The notes: generated from the letters alone by a model not told the origin. A stretch of DNA of 64,000 nt from Mangrovimonas sp. TPBH4 (GCF_001280505.1 NZ_LBIO01000058.1:1-64000), one strand, 5' to 3'. Shown: positions 8,775 to 18,717, counted from the stretch's first letter. Made by a program: numbers and translations.

Positions 8775-11120
8775 ATGGAAAAGTTCAACACAGGACCATT
8801 TAAACCAATTATTTCATTTAGATATTTAAAGGAGCGCTACGAGACTTTGTTGTCATCCAATAATCCTATGGAGCGCTTTCAGGCGGAGCAGGTAATGGCT
8901 ATTTTTGAACAGTGTCCAGCTTTGGTTAGCGGGAGTAGTTCTGCCGAGGAATTTAATGTGTACCGCAAAGAAATTGATCAGGTAATGTCCTTTTTGTTCC
9001 CTTCGGTGTTGGGAAGTAATGAAATCAAGGTAGCCGTATTTCCCTATTCCAATCAGTTTTTTTATGTGTCCCAAAGGTTTAATGATATTAACAGTCAAAC
9101 TAGCTCAGATACCGGTGAAGCATTCAGAAAACTGTATAAGGAATCTGAAGAGGCCTTAAACATTATGCCCTACGCCATTATTCTCAATAAACATTATGGT
9201 TTTAATGTAGATTTTGGAAGGCCTAAACAAATTGGCTTGCAGGATAAGGAAGGGAATACTCGTGTATACAGGGTGACCTATAATGCCGATTTTTTGGATA
9301 TCTATCCCAATACCAATGCTATTGAGATTACAGAGGATATTTTGGATGAATTGTTGACCAATGCCCATGACACGAGTGTTTGGAGTCGTTATTTTCCAAA
9401 AAATTCATGGACCGTGGAAGGTTTTGGAATTGTAAACATGATTGATGTAACATTAGACCATCAAATCGAGGCCTTTAAAACGCACCTTATTCAACCTGGA
9501 AAAGAAAGTTACGAAGCCATTGTTGAAGATATTAGGAAGATTTTTGGCATTGAGGACCTAGAGGTTGGAAGTTATAAAGTGGATGGCAATCAACTATTGC
9601 CACCTTTTGATAAAGGATTTGGAGCGCTTACATTGAAAAGAGGTGATAAGCTTACCTGTAGTAATTATGCCTGTAAATATATTTACGAACGCTTGTTTGT
9701 AGAGCACCAACCGGTGATAATTCCAAATATAGAACGCTACCAAAAGGAATCCAAGAGCAATAGGTTGAGAGATACCCTTGTAGAAAAGCAATTGAAGAGT
9801 GCCGTACTCTTGCCTATGGTAATTGATGGTGAGCTTCAGTTTATCATTGAGTTGGCTACTTTTAAAGCCAATCAGCTTAATGCCATTAATATGGTGAAGT
9901 TGGACAGCATTATGCCTTTTATTTTGAGTTATGTAAAACGTACCATTACGGAATATGAAAATGAAGTGAGTGCCGTGATACAAAACGAATGTACCTCCAT
10001 ACACCCTTCGGTGCAATGGCGCTTTGTGGAAGAGGCCAACGCATACATTCAAAATAAAAGTTTGGGAGAATCGCCCACATTTCATGAAATTGTCTTTGAA
10101 AATGTATATCCATTGTATGGCCAAATAGATGTGGTAGGGTCTTCGGATGCAAGAAATAGCGCCATTAAACAAGATTTGCTACTGGCCTTGCAACAGTCCA
10201 AAAACATCCTTCAGGAATTGATCGCAGTACAAAACATGCCATTTTATGAGCAGTTGGTATACCAAATCGATAAACATATTTTTGAGTTGGAAGCAGACTT
10301 TCATAGCAATACGGAACAGGAAATTCACCTGTTCTTTGATGAACATATATTGCCTCTGTTTGAGCATTTGGAGGCTTCTAATACTCAGACTGATTCAGTT
10401 AGGGCCTTTTTAAAATCTCTTGATGAGGAAACAGGATCCCTTTATGTAGCTAGAAAGAATTATGACCATTCCATAAACCTCATTAATAAAAAGCTTTCTG
10501 CCTTTTTGGATAAACAACAGGAAATGGCCCAGGCTATTTTTCCGCATTATTTTGAAAAGTTCAAAACAGACGGTATTGAACACAATATGTATGTTGGGCA
10601 ATCCATAGCCGAACATGGCAATTACCATGAGTCGGTGTTGTATAATCTAAGGTTGTGGCAACTTCAAGTGATGTGTGAAATGGAAGCCATGTACTATGAG
10701 CAGCATAGTAAATTCCCGGTAAAGTTGGATGTGGCCTCATTGATTTTGGTGTACGATGTGCCTTTGACCATACGCTATCGTATTGACGAAAAGCATTTTG
10801 ATGTGGATGGAGCATATAATGTGCGATACGAAATGATTAAAAAGCGCATTGATAAGGCGTATATAAAAGGTACCAATGAACGCCTCACTCAGCCGCATAA
10901 ATTATGTGTGGTATATTCCAGCAATGAGGTGGAACAGGAGTACCTCAATTATTTTGAATTTTTACAATCTAAAAATTACATAGGCAATTCCATAGAAATT
11001 GTGGAATTGGAAGAACTTCAAGGAGCCAGTGGGATTAAGGCATTAAGGGCAGAGATCAATCCAGACCTTCAGAAGTTGGACAGCTTGGCATCGATTGCCG
11101 ATTTGGAAGTTTCCCTATGA
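8775..11120 (+). CDS. GAF-domain protein, cytoplasmic
   Basis: A 781-residue protein without signal peptide or membrane segment. Residues about 240-395 look like a GAF domain: a helical entry, a long variable loop, then KSAVLLPMVIDGELQFIIEL, the typical strand pair of the fold. GAF domains bind small ligands including cyclic nucleotides. The flanking regions (about 1-230 and 400-781, the latter largely helical) match no domain I can name; no kinase, GGDEF or cyclase motif is seen. It lies between the HD-PycTM gene and the phosphatase-barrel gene and overlaps the latter by an ATGA junction, implying a shared operon and function. A ligand-sensing role is inferred from the fold. Confidence 0.72.
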   Translation: MEKFNTGPFKPIISFRYLKERYETLLSSNNPMERFQAEQVMAIFEQCPALVSGSSSAEEFNVYRKEIDQVMSFLFPSVLGSNEIKVAVFPYSNQFFYVSQRFNDINSQTSSDTGEAFRKLYKESEEALNIMPYAIILNKHYGFNVDFGRPKQIGLQDKEGNTRVYRVTYNADFLDIYPNTNAIEITEDILDELLTNAHDTSVWSRYFPKNSWTVEGFGIVNMIDVTLDHQIEAFKTHLIQPGKESYEAIVEDIRKIFGIEDLEVGSYKVDGNQLLPPFDKGFGALTLKRGDKLTCSNYACKYIYERLFVEHQPVIIPNIERYQKESKSNRLRDTLVEKQLKSAVLLPMVIDGELQFIIELATFKANQLNAINMVKLDSIMPFILSYVKRTITEYENEVSAVIQNECTSIHPSVQWRFVEEANAYIQNKSLGESPTFHEIVFENVYPLYGQIDVVGSSDARNSAIKQDLLLALQQSKNILQELIAVQNMPFYEQLVYQIDKHIFELEADFHSNTEQEIHLFFDEHILPLFEHLEASNTQTDSVRAFLKSLDEETGSLYVARKNYDHSINLINKKLSAFLDKQQEMAQAIFPHYFEKFKTDGIEHNMYVGQSIAEHGNYHESVLYNLRLWQLQVMCEMEAMYYEQHSKFPVKLDVASLILVYDVPLTIRYRIDEKHFDVDGAYNVRYEMIKKRIDKAYIKGTNERLTQPHKLCVVYSSNEVEQEYLNYFEFLQSKNYIGNSIEIVELEELQGASGIKALRAEINPDLQKLDSLASIADLEVSL

Positions 11121-14100
11121 GATGTTCTTTTTGTATGAAGTATAAACTACTTGTTTTCCTTTCGGTATTTTTTGTTGGTTGTGCGAGCCATCGTTATTTT
11201 TATGAAGCACCCCAACCAGAACAGATTCAGCATGTAGATAAAGAGACCTTGAATGTGTTTTTAATTGGGGATGCGGGAAAACCCGATGATGATGGAGGAG
11301 CCTCGAGATCCTTGAAGGCTTTGTACAACAACTTTCAAGCAGCCGATGAAGATGACATTTTGATGTTTTTGGGTGACAACATTTATCCCAAGGGATTTCC
11401 AAACAAAGGACACAAGGGATACGAGGCAGCTAAAAAGGCATTAAAATTACAAACTGATATCGCTTCTAAATTTCCAGGGAAAGTATATTTTATTCCCGGT
11501 AACCATGATTGGTATAGTGGTCTTGACGGATTAAAGCGTCAGGAAAAATTTGTAGAAAAGGAGCTTGGTAAAAACACCTTCCAACCAGAAAATGGCTGTC
11601 CCTTTGAAAAGGTGAACCTCAATGACGATGTGGTACTGCTGATTGTAGACTCGCAATGGTACATAACCAATTGGAACAAACACCCAACAATTAATGACGA
11701 TTGCGAGATCAACACCAGGACGCGGTTTTTGGAGGAGTTCAGGAGTGAAATCAAAAAGGCGAGGGGAAAGACCACTTTGGTAGCTATTCATCACCCCTTG
11801 TTTACCAACGGACCCCACGGAGGGCAGTACACCTTTTGGGATCATATGAAACCCTTACCTGGTTTAGGAACTTTTAAAAATATTCTCCGGAGTACTTCCG
11901 GCATTTCCAATGCCGATATTTCCAATTGGTTTTATAACGATTTGCGAAAAAACCTGATTGCGGCATCCCAACATAATGATAAGGTTATCTTTTTATCTGG
12001 TCATGAGCATAGCATACAGTTTCTTCAGCGTGATAATTTAACGCAGATCATTAGTGGTTCCGGTTCAAAAGAAACAGGTGTAAGACATCGAGAAGGAGAT
12101 TTTGGTTGGGGAGAGTATGGGTTTGCATTATTGAACATCCATAAAGACCAGTCTACCGACGTTCAGTTTTTTGAAACATATTCGAATAACTGTGTATTTA
12201 AAAAGGAAATTCACCAAGCTAAAGCACACACAAGTATTAATTATCCAAAGCAATTTCAGGATTCCACTAGCGCTTCATTGTATTCAAAAGAGGAAACCGA
12301 TAAATCCAAATTTTATAAATTTCTATGGGGAGAACGCTATAGAGAGTATTATAGCATGCCGGTTACGGCCAAAACCGTCAATTTGGATACCTTGTTTGGA
12401 GGGCTAACTCCTATAAGAAAAGGGGGAGGCACACAATCACGATCCCTGCGTTTGGAGGATGCCGAAGGCAAGCAATATGTGATGAGGGCAGTTCGTAAAA
12501 GTGCCACACAATACATTCAGGCTTCCATGTTCAAGGATCAATATGTGGAAGGGCAATTTGAGGACACCGCCAGTGAAAAGTTGGTCTTGGATGTTTTTAC
12601 AGGAGCCCATCCGTATGCCCCTTTAACTGTGGGAACCTTATCTGATGCTGTTGGTGTGTATCATTTGAATCCGAAATTGTACTATATCCCAAAGCAAAAC
12701 GCGTTACAGGATTTTAATGATGACTTTGGGAATGAACTCTACCTCTTGGAAGAGCATGCTTCTGAAGGGCATATGCATCTCGCAGGGGAAAGTTTTACGG
12801 GAGACATCATCAGTACTTTGGACGTCATCGAAGAAGTGCATTCCGATGAAGATGTGAAGATTGACCAAGAGCAGTTTGTACGCTCCAGATTGTTTGATAT
12901 GCTTATTGGCGATTGGGATCGCCACCATGACCAATGGCGTTGGATGGAATTCAAGGAGGACGGCAAAAAAGTCTATCGAGCTTTGCCGAGGGATCGCGAC
13001 CAATCTTTCAGTATGATGTCCGAAGGCTTTATGTTGGGTGCAGGCGTGACCTTGATACCGGCAGCCCGTGTATTGAGATCATATACACCGGATTTGAAAG
13101 ATGTAAAAGGTGTCAATGCGGAGCCTTTTCCTTTGGATATGGCATTTTTAGTGGATGTGGATAAATCGGTTTGGGATGCTCAAGTGGCTTATATCCAGAA
13201 ACACATTACCGATGAGGTGATAGAGGAAGCCTTTGTTCATTTTCCAAAAGAAGTTCAGGATGAAACCATAGATAGAATCAAAGGTATTTTAAAACAGCGT
13301 CGCACCAATTTACAGGTGATTTCCGATAGGTATTATAAGTTGATAAGTCGATTTGGTGTGGTGACAGCGACCAATAAGGACGATTATATTTTGGTGGAAG
13401 CTATGGAGGATGGCAAGATTGAAGTAAGTGTGCTAAGGAAAAAGGACGGAACGGTAAAAGACCAATTTCACCATAGAATTTATGATCCTGAAGAAACCAA
13501 GGAGATATGGATTTATGGATTGGATGATGACGATACTTTTGAAGTGAAAGGCAAAAGTAAACGGATTAAAATTCGTTTGATTGGAGGACAGAACAATGAT
13601 GAATTTATCGTAGATAAAGGAAAAAATGTGGTCATCTATGATTATAAATCCAAGAAGAACGATTTGAGTCAGGCCAAGAAAGCTCATATCAAATTAAGAG
13701 ATGACTACGAAACCAATGTTTACGATTACAAAAAGGTCAAGAACAACACCAATCAATTAATCCCAATTGTGGGAGCCAACCCAGATGATGGTTTGAAAAT
13801 AGGTGTTGCGGATACCTATACCAAATATGGCTTTGAAAGAAATCCATTTACCTCGCAGCATAAGTTTCGGGCAGCCTATTATTTTGCTACAGATGGCTAT
13901 GAATTGTTGTACCACGGGGAGTTTGCCAACGCCGTGGGAGGTTTGAATGTACGTTTGAATGCAGGGTTCCAAAGTCCCAATTACACTCTGAACTTTTTTG
14001 GCTACGGTAATGAAACTTCAAATTATGACGATGATTTCGGTCTGAACTACAATCGTGTAAAAGTGCGGTCCTTCCTTATAGCACCAGGTTTGGTATGGAA

Positions 14101-14791
14101 TTCCAAGAGAGGAAGTGAAATCAGTTTTGCTGTAGGATATGAATCTATTGAGGTACATGACACAGAAAATAGGTACGTGTATGAACAGAGTGGAGAATTA
14201 CCGGAGTACATTTTTGATGAAGTTCAATTTGGTGGACTTAATGCTCGCTATCATTTTGTTAATTATGATAATAAAGCCTATCCAACTATGGGCTTGTTGT
14301 TTGATTTGAATTTAGGTTATAAGCAAAACCTAGATACAAATGGAAGGGACTATGGCTACCTAATTTCCAAATTGGGAATTGCCCATAAACTCAATCACTC
14401 TGGGAAGTTGGTATTGGCAACTACCTTAAAGGGACATGTGAATATGGGGAACGATTTTGAATTTTACCAAGCGGCTGCTATAGGTGGCTTGGACGGTTTA
14501 AGAGGTTTCCGGAACCAACGCTTTACGGGGAAAACAGCCTTTTATCAGAATACAGATGTGCGATATAGCTTCAGTAATTTAAAAACAGCTTTGGTTCCTA
14601 TCAAAATTGGGATGTACGGAGGTTTTGATTATGGACGGGTTTGGTGGACCAATGAAGATTCTGATAGATGGCACAATTCATATGGAGGAGGCCTGTTTGT
14701 AAACGGTGCCGATTTGCTCACTGCCAATCTTGGGATATTTGGTTCAGTAGATGGGCCTCGTGTTGCCTTTGGACTAGGTTTTGGGTTTTAA
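11117..14791 (+). CDS. Calcineurin-like phosphatase - kinase-like segment - Omp85-like barrel protein
   Basis: A 1224-residue outer-membrane lipoprotein in three parts. Residues 45-360 are a metallophosphoesterase with IGDAG (50-54), LGDN (85-88), PGNHD (127-131), HH at 225-226 and GHEH (295-298). Residues about 400-700 contain VMRAVRKS, LYLLEEH, IGDWDRHHDQ (597-606) and LPRDRDQSF (623-631), an order resembling HipA/CotH-type kinase folds. Residues about 860-1224 are a beta barrel with an Omp85 signature GLRGFRNQRFTG near 1128, ending in phenylalanine. Two starts are possible: ATG at 11117 overlaps the preceding stop as ATGA, while ATG at 11135 gives a cleaner lipoprotein signal MKYKLLVFLSVFFVGC. 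Phosphatase and barrel are well supported; the kinase-like reading is inference. Confidence 0.85.
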   Translation: MRCSFCMKYKLLVFLSVFFVGCASHRYFYEAPQPEQIQHVDKETLNVFLIGDAGKPDDDGGASRSLKALYNNFQAADEDDILMFLGDNIYPKGFPNKGHKGYEAAKKALKLQTDIASKFPGKVYFIPGNHDWYSGLDGLKRQEKFVEKELGKNTFQPENGCPFEKVNLNDDVVLLIVDSQWYITNWNKHPTINDDCEINTRTRFLEEFRSEIKKARGKTTLVAIHHPLFTNGPHGGQYTFWDHMKPLPGLGTFKNILRSTSGISNADISNWFYNDLRKNLIAASQHNDKVIFLSGHEHSIQFLQRDNLTQIISGSGSKETGVRHREGDFGWGEYGFALLNIHKDQSTDVQFFETYSNNCVFKKEIHQAKAHTSINYPKQFQDSTSASLYSKEETDKSKFYKFLWGERYREYYSMPVTAKTVNLDTLFGGLTPIRKGGGTQSRSLRLEDAEGKQYVMRAVRKSATQYIQASMFKDQYVEGQFEDTASEKLVLDVFTGAHPYAPLTVGTLSDAVGVYHLNPKLYYIPKQNALQDFNDDFGNELYLLEEHASEGHMHLAGESFTGDIISTLDVIEEVHSDEDVKIDQEQFVRSRLFDMLIGDWDRHHDQWRWMEFKEDGKKVYRALPRDRDQSFSMMSEGFMLGAGVTLIPAARVLRSYTPDLKDVKGVNAEPFPLDMAFLVDVDKSVWDAQVAYIQKHITDEVIEEAFVHFPKEVQDETIDRIKGILKQRRTNLQVISDRYYKLISRFGVVTATNKDDYILVEAMEDGKIEVSVLRKKDGTVKDQFHHRIYDPEETKEIWIYGLDDDDTFEVKGKSKRIKIRLIGGQNNDEFIVDKGKNVVIYDYKSKKNDLSQAKKAHIKLRDDYETNVYDYKKVKNNTNQLIPIVGANPDDGLKIGVADTYTKYGFERNPFTSQHKFRAAYYFATDGYELLYHGEFANAVGGLNVRLNAGFQSPNYTLNFFGYGNETSNYDDDFGLNYNRVKVRSFLIAPGLVWNSKRGSEISFAVGYESIEVHDTENRYVYEQSGELPEYIFDEVQFGGLNARYHFVNYDNKAYPTMGLLFDLNLGYKQNLDTNGRDYGYLISKLGIAHKLNHSGKLVLATTLKGHVNMGNDFEFYQAAAIGGLDGLRGFRNQRFTGKTAFYQNTDVRYSFSNLKTALVPIKIGMYGGFDYGRVWWTNEDSDRWHNSYGGGLFVNGADLLTANLGIFGSVDGPRVAFGLGFGF

Positions 14792-15004
14792 TAGTTGTGT
14801 AAAGGGATTTCGTTATTGAATTTTACTTTTTTAACTGATTGATAGTGTTTTATTTGGAACGATTTTAAACAGTTCCTTAAAATTTACATTGATAACATTT
14901 TCGAAACAATTTTTTCATTTAATACCAATTTTTAGTTAACCACAGGGAGGATTTGTTGAAATATTTTTATGAAAACATTAATCCATTCTAAAAACTAAAA
15001 AAAA

Positions 15005-16480
15005 ATGAAAAAATTTTTCTTTTTATCGTCTTTGGCAGCTTGTTCATTGTTGTCCTGTGACAATGAGGTAGCTAAAGAAGAGCTGGCTCAAAATGTAGAG
15101 GTTGCTTCTGCAGCAAAAAAGCCGGGAACCATCCAATTCCAAAGTTATTCTTCTACACCCTCTTTATTAGAGGTGAAACCTAGGTTCAAAAACATTGAAA
15201 TCTATCCTATTTTATCTTCCGAGGATGTCCTTGAAAACTCTCCTGAGTTCGTTTACGGGTCCATGGCAGATGGTGCAGGTTTGTTGAAAAACGATGATGG
15301 TACTTATACATTGATCAATAATATTGAGGCTGATTATTCTATTGCTAGAATTACCTTGAATGAAAACTTTAAGCCAATTCATGGTGAATATATTTTAAAT
15401 GCTGAAGCAACGGGGTCTACCGCACAGTGTTCAGGATCTTTGATTACTCCAGAAGAGCATGGTTTCGGACCACTTTACCTTTCTGGAGGTGAATGGGGAG
15501 GAGCTTCCAAAGGAGTATTTGTAACCAATCCTTATAAAGATGCCAACGATGCTTCTGTAGCCACTATGTTACCTGCTATGGGGCAATGGTCTACAGAAAA
15601 TGCGGTGGCAATTGGTAAGGATGCCTATCCAGGAAAAACGGTTGTGTTTATTGGAGATGACCATTCAGACAACGTGGTACCTTCAGGTCAATTAGGTATG
15701 TATGTTGGTAATATGGGAGATTTGGACGGAGGAAACCTTTATGGCTTGAAAGTGACAGATCCTAGTGTGGAATTTGAAATGGACATGGAACAAGGCCAAT
15801 CATATCCAATGGAGTTTGTACAATTGGAAGAAACTGAGATCAACCTTTTGGATGCAGAATGTAAAGCTAAAGGAGTGATGGGATTCTCTAGGTTGGAAGA
15901 TATCGATTGGAGAAAAGGTTCGGCAGAAAACAACAGAGAAATCTATTTCTGTGTGACAGGAAGAAAAAAGAACGATTTGGTAGGGAAAGGTTCTATCTAT
16001 GGTCGTGTTTATAAAGTAACTTTAAACCCAGAAGATCCAACACAAGCAGGTGCCATTACTTGTATTTTGGATGGTGATGTTGTAGATGGAGAGGCTAAAA
16101 GATTCCATAGTCCAGATAATATTGTGGTAACTGAAAATTATATCTACATCCAAGAAGATCCAAATGGATATTGGGATTCTGCAGACAAGCAGCATTTTGC
16201 GTCCTTGTATGAGTACAGCTTAAATTCTCACCAATTGAACACCGTTTTGGAGTGTAACCAAACAGAAGCTGAAGCTTTAGGTTATGGTACGACTAACAAT
16301 GCTTGGGAAATTACAGGAATGATTGACATATCAGATGTTGTGGGAGTTGATAAAACCTTCCTTTTAATTACTCAGAACCACGGTTGGGTAGATCCAAGTT
16401 TTACAGATCCTAATGCCAATCCTGTAACAGCTTCCAGTGAAGGAAGTATGTTGTATGTTGTTAAAGGATTGAAAAGATAA
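15005..16480 (+). CDS. PhoX/DUF839-like lipoprotein
   Basis: A 491-residue lipoprotein (MKKFFFLSSLAACSLLSCDNE, lipobox LLSC). The body resembles the PhoX (DUF839) beta-propeller family: LYLSGGEWGGASKG, PGKTVVFIGDD, FSRLEDIDW and SPDNIVVTENYIYI occupy the order of the PhoX blocks. PhoX enzymes are calcium- and iron-dependent extracytoplasmic phosphatases, normally exported by Tat. This one has no twin-arginine motif, so it departs from the classical form. It is followed by a good terminator and then a two-component system, an arrangement compatible with phosphate control but not proof of it. The fold assignment is moderate and the enzymatic activity unproven. Confidence 0.55.
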   Translation: MKKFFFLSSLAACSLLSCDNEVAKEELAQNVEVASAAKKPGTIQFQSYSSTPSLLEVKPRFKNIEIYPILSSEDVLENSPEFVYGSMADGAGLLKNDDGTYTLINNIEADYSIARITLNENFKPIHGEYILNAEATGSTAQCSGSLITPEEHGFGPLYLSGGEWGGASKGVFVTNPYKDANDASVATMLPAMGQWSTENAVAIGKDAYPGKTVVFIGDDHSDNVVPSGQLGMYVGNMGDLDGGNLYGLKVTDPSVEFEMDMEQGQSYPMEFVQLEETEINLLDAECKAKGVMGFSRLEDIDWRKGSAENNREIYFCVTGRKKNDLVGKGSIYGRVYKVTLNPEDPTQAGAITCILDGDVVDGEAKRFHSPDNIVVTENYIYIQEDPNGYWDSADKQHFASLYEYSLNSHQLNTVLECNQTEAEALGYGTTNNAWEITGMIDISDVVGVDKTFLLITQNHGWVDPSFTDPNANPVTASSEGSMLYVVKGLKR

Positions 16481-16504
16481 ATTGAGCTTTTTGAATATCC
16501 AAAT

Positions 16505-16530
16505 GCCTGACTCCATAGTCGGGCTTTTTT
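16505..16530 (+). terminator. Rho-independent terminator after the PhoX-like gene
   Basis: An 8-bp stem (GCCTGACT with AGTCGGGC, one wobble) with a CCAT loop is followed by six T residues, 25 bases after the stop codon. Confidence 0.85.
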
Positions 16531-16601
16531 GTTTTTAAGAGGGATCTCAACAATGTTTATCTTAAAAAAATGAACTATTTTAGAGATACTAAATTGAGTC
16601 T

Positions 16602-17303
16602 ATGGAGGTTAAGAGTATCCTAATTGTTGAAGACGAATACAATGTTGCTACATCTTTGAAAAAGGGGTTGGATGAATCAGGGTTTGAGGCTGTAATAGCT
16701 TATGATGGATCCACTGCTTTTGAGTTGCTGAAGCAAAAAAAAGTAGACTTAATCTTATTGGATGTCATCCTTCCTGGAATGAACGGTTTTGATATTTCCA
16801 AAGAAATCAAGACTATGGGGTTTGGGCATATTCCAATTATTTTTCTTTCTGCTTTGGGTACTACCGAGAACATTGTGAAAGGATTGGATACAGGAGCCGA
16901 TGACTACATGACCAAACCCTTTAAGTTTTCAGAATTATTGGCCCGAATAAGGGCGGTCTCCAGACGCCATCAAAAAAAGGCAGTGACAAGTTCTGTTCTG
17001 TCTATTTCCGATTTGGAATTGAATTTAGATACAAAAATCGCCTCTAGGTGTGGCAAGGAAATTAAGTTAACCTCTACAGAATACCGTTTGTTGGAGTATT
17101 TTTTGAAAAACAAAAACAAGGTGCTTTCTAGAGTTGATTTGTTGGAGAATGTTTGGGATATCAATTTTAATATGGGGACCAATGTTGTAGATGTGTACGT
17201 CAACTATCTTCGAAATAAAATCGATAAGCAGTTTGAGTCTAAACTAATCCATACCGTTGTGGGAATGGGCTATATTTTAAAAGTAGTGGAAGATGAAGAT
17301 TAG
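16602..17303 (+). CDS. OmpR-family response regulator
   Basis: A 233-residue response regulator with a receiver domain (residues 4-118) carrying the acidic pair E10-D11, phospho-acceptor D54 in DLILLDVILPG and the conserved Lys in DYMTKPF. An OmpR/PhoB winged-helix domain follows (about 130-230), with LTSTEYRLLEYF and the wing segment VVGMGYIL. It overlaps the histidine kinase gene by 11 bp, so the two are co-translated partners. Direct repeats with an 11-bp period downstream of the kinase gene (18668-18711) are good candidates for its binding site. The stimulus is unknown. Confidence 0.93.
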   Translation: MEVKSILIVEDEYNVATSLKKGLDESGFEAVIAYDGSTAFELLKQKKVDLILLDVILPGMNGFDISKEIKTMGFGHIPIIFLSALGTTENIVKGLDTGADDYMTKPFKFSELLARIRAVSRRHQKKAVTSSVLSISDLELNLDTKIASRCGKEIKLTSTEYRLLEYFLKNKNKVLSRVDLLENVWDINFNMGTNVVDVYVNYLRNKIDKQFESKLIHTVVGMGYILKVVEDED

Positions 17304-18651
17304 GAATAAAATAGCCTTAATCTTTATGGCATTGGCCGGTACCATGCAATTATTGGCATTTATACTGGTGTATTTTTTTGCTGAAAACCATATGGACGAA
17401 AGTTTCAAGGACCGGTTGGCAAAAAGGGCCTCCATAGCTGCAAAGGCTTATGCTGATAAAGATGAACTCAATACAGCCATTTATGAGGATATTCGTAACA
17501 AACATTTGCAGAAGCTGCCTGAGGAAAGGGAATATATTTTCCCGATTAAAGGAGGTGATTTAATTGAAAGTAAGCAGGATATTCCAGTTGAGGTCATGAA
17601 AAACCTCAAAAAGGGAGTGGTATATCATGGTAAGATTCAAAAGGTCTATTACGTTGGGAGTATTCAAGAAGATAATCAAGGGGATTTTAAATTAGTATTA
17701 TCAGCAATTGATGTTTACGGTGAATTAGGCCTGAAGAAACTTCGAAATACGTTGATTGTAATTTATTTATTGAGTAATGTTTTGTTGTTCTTTTTAGGAA
17801 GGTATTTTGCCAGCAAATTGCTGAGTCCTCTTTCCAAAATAATCAAGAAAACCAATTCCATTAGAGCCAGTAATCTGTATGAACGGTTGGCAGTTAAGAA
17901 TAACAAGGATGAATTGAACGAACTGTCCAAAACCATCAACGATATGTTGGATAGATTGGAAACCTCCTTTGAGGTACAAAGCAATTTCATCAATAATGCT
18001 TCCCATGAACTTAAAAGCCCGTTGACGGCTATTTTAACACAAACCGAAATTGCCTTGATAAAGGAGAGGAATCCTGAAGAGTATCAAAATACGCTTAAAG
18101 GTATCGAACAGGAAGCGCAGCGCTTGGATTTGTTGATAAACAGCCTGTTGAAGTTTGCCCAAACCAATCAAGAAAACAAGGGGCTTATACAAGATGTGAG
18201 ATTGGACGAACTGGTGATGGAGGTAATGCAGAGTATGGATTTGGTCCGTCCAGAGCACAAAATTGAATTGGATTTAAGTAGCATTCCTGAGGATCCTGAT
18301 GCTTTGGTTGTTCAGGGCAATTATGGACTGCTTAAAATAGCGCTAAACAATGTCTTGGACAATGCCTGTAAGTTTTCAGACAATAAAAAGGTGATAGTCA
18401 AAATTACCTCCAACGTGGAGGGCTCCAAAATTACGGTAACAGACCAAGGGGTAGGGATTCCTTCTCAAGACATCAAAAACATTTACGAACCATTTTTTAG
18501 GGGCTCCAATGCTCGAAACGTGAAAGGCTATGGATTTGGGCTGCCATTCACCAACAAAATATTAAAACTGCACGATGGCCACATCGAAGTTTATTCCGAA
18601 GAAGGGAAAGGAACTATTGTCACTTTAATTATTCCTCACAGGTCATTTTGA
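17293..18651 (+). CDS. Sensor histidine kinase
   Basis: A 452-residue membrane histidine kinase. Two transmembrane helices (about 7-30 and 155-178) flank a periplasmic sensor region of about 125 residues. A HAMP-like linker follows, then a HisKA domain with phospho-accepting H238 in NASHELKSPLTAI, and an HATPase_c domain with N box NNVLDNACKFS, G1 box VTDQGVGIP and G2 box GYGFGLPF. It overlaps the upstream response regulator gene by 11 bp. The sensor domain has no recognisable ligand signature, so the input cannot be named from sequence. Confidence 0.93.
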   Translation: MKIRNKIALIFMALAGTMQLLAFILVYFFAENHMDESFKDRLAKRASIAAKAYADKDELNTAIYEDIRNKHLQKLPEEREYIFPIKGGDLIESKQDIPVEVMKNLKKGVVYHGKIQKVYYVGSIQEDNQGDFKLVLSAIDVYGELGLKKLRNTLIVIYLLSNVLLFFLGRYFASKLLSPLSKIIKKTNSIRASNLYERLAVKNNKDELNELSKTINDMLDRLETSFEVQSNFINNASHELKSPLTAILTQTEIALIKERNPEEYQNTLKGIEQEAQRLDLLINSLLKFAQTNQENKGLIQDVRLDELVMEVMQSMDLVRPEHKIELDLSSIPEDPDALVVQGNYGLLKIALNNVLDNACKFSDNKKVIVKITSNVEGSKITVTDQGVGIPSQDIKNIYEPFFRGSNARNVKGYGFGLPFTNKILKLHDGHIEVYSEEGKGTIVTLIIPHRSF

Positions 18652-18667
18652 TAGTGTATCTGTAATA

Positions 18668-18711
18668 TTCTAATCTCATTCTAATCTCATTCTTAAACCG
18701 CTCTAATAAGG
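18668..18711 (+). promoter_or_regulatory. Four 11-bp direct repeats, probable response-regulator operator
   Basis: Consecutive units TTCTAATCTCA, TTCTAATCTCA, TTCTTAAACCG and CTCTAATAAGG run head to tail with an exact 11-bp period and end 6 bp before a -7 element. OmpR/PhoB-type regulators bind direct repeats of about this period. The site lies just after the two-component operon and before the UspA-like/SulP genes. Confidence 0.6.
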
Positions 18712-18717
18712 GGGGAA

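Noticed and set aside
9594..10172. 192-residue antisense open frame within the GAF protein gene
   Set aside because: Opposite a conserved coding region, with no promoter or recognisable domain.
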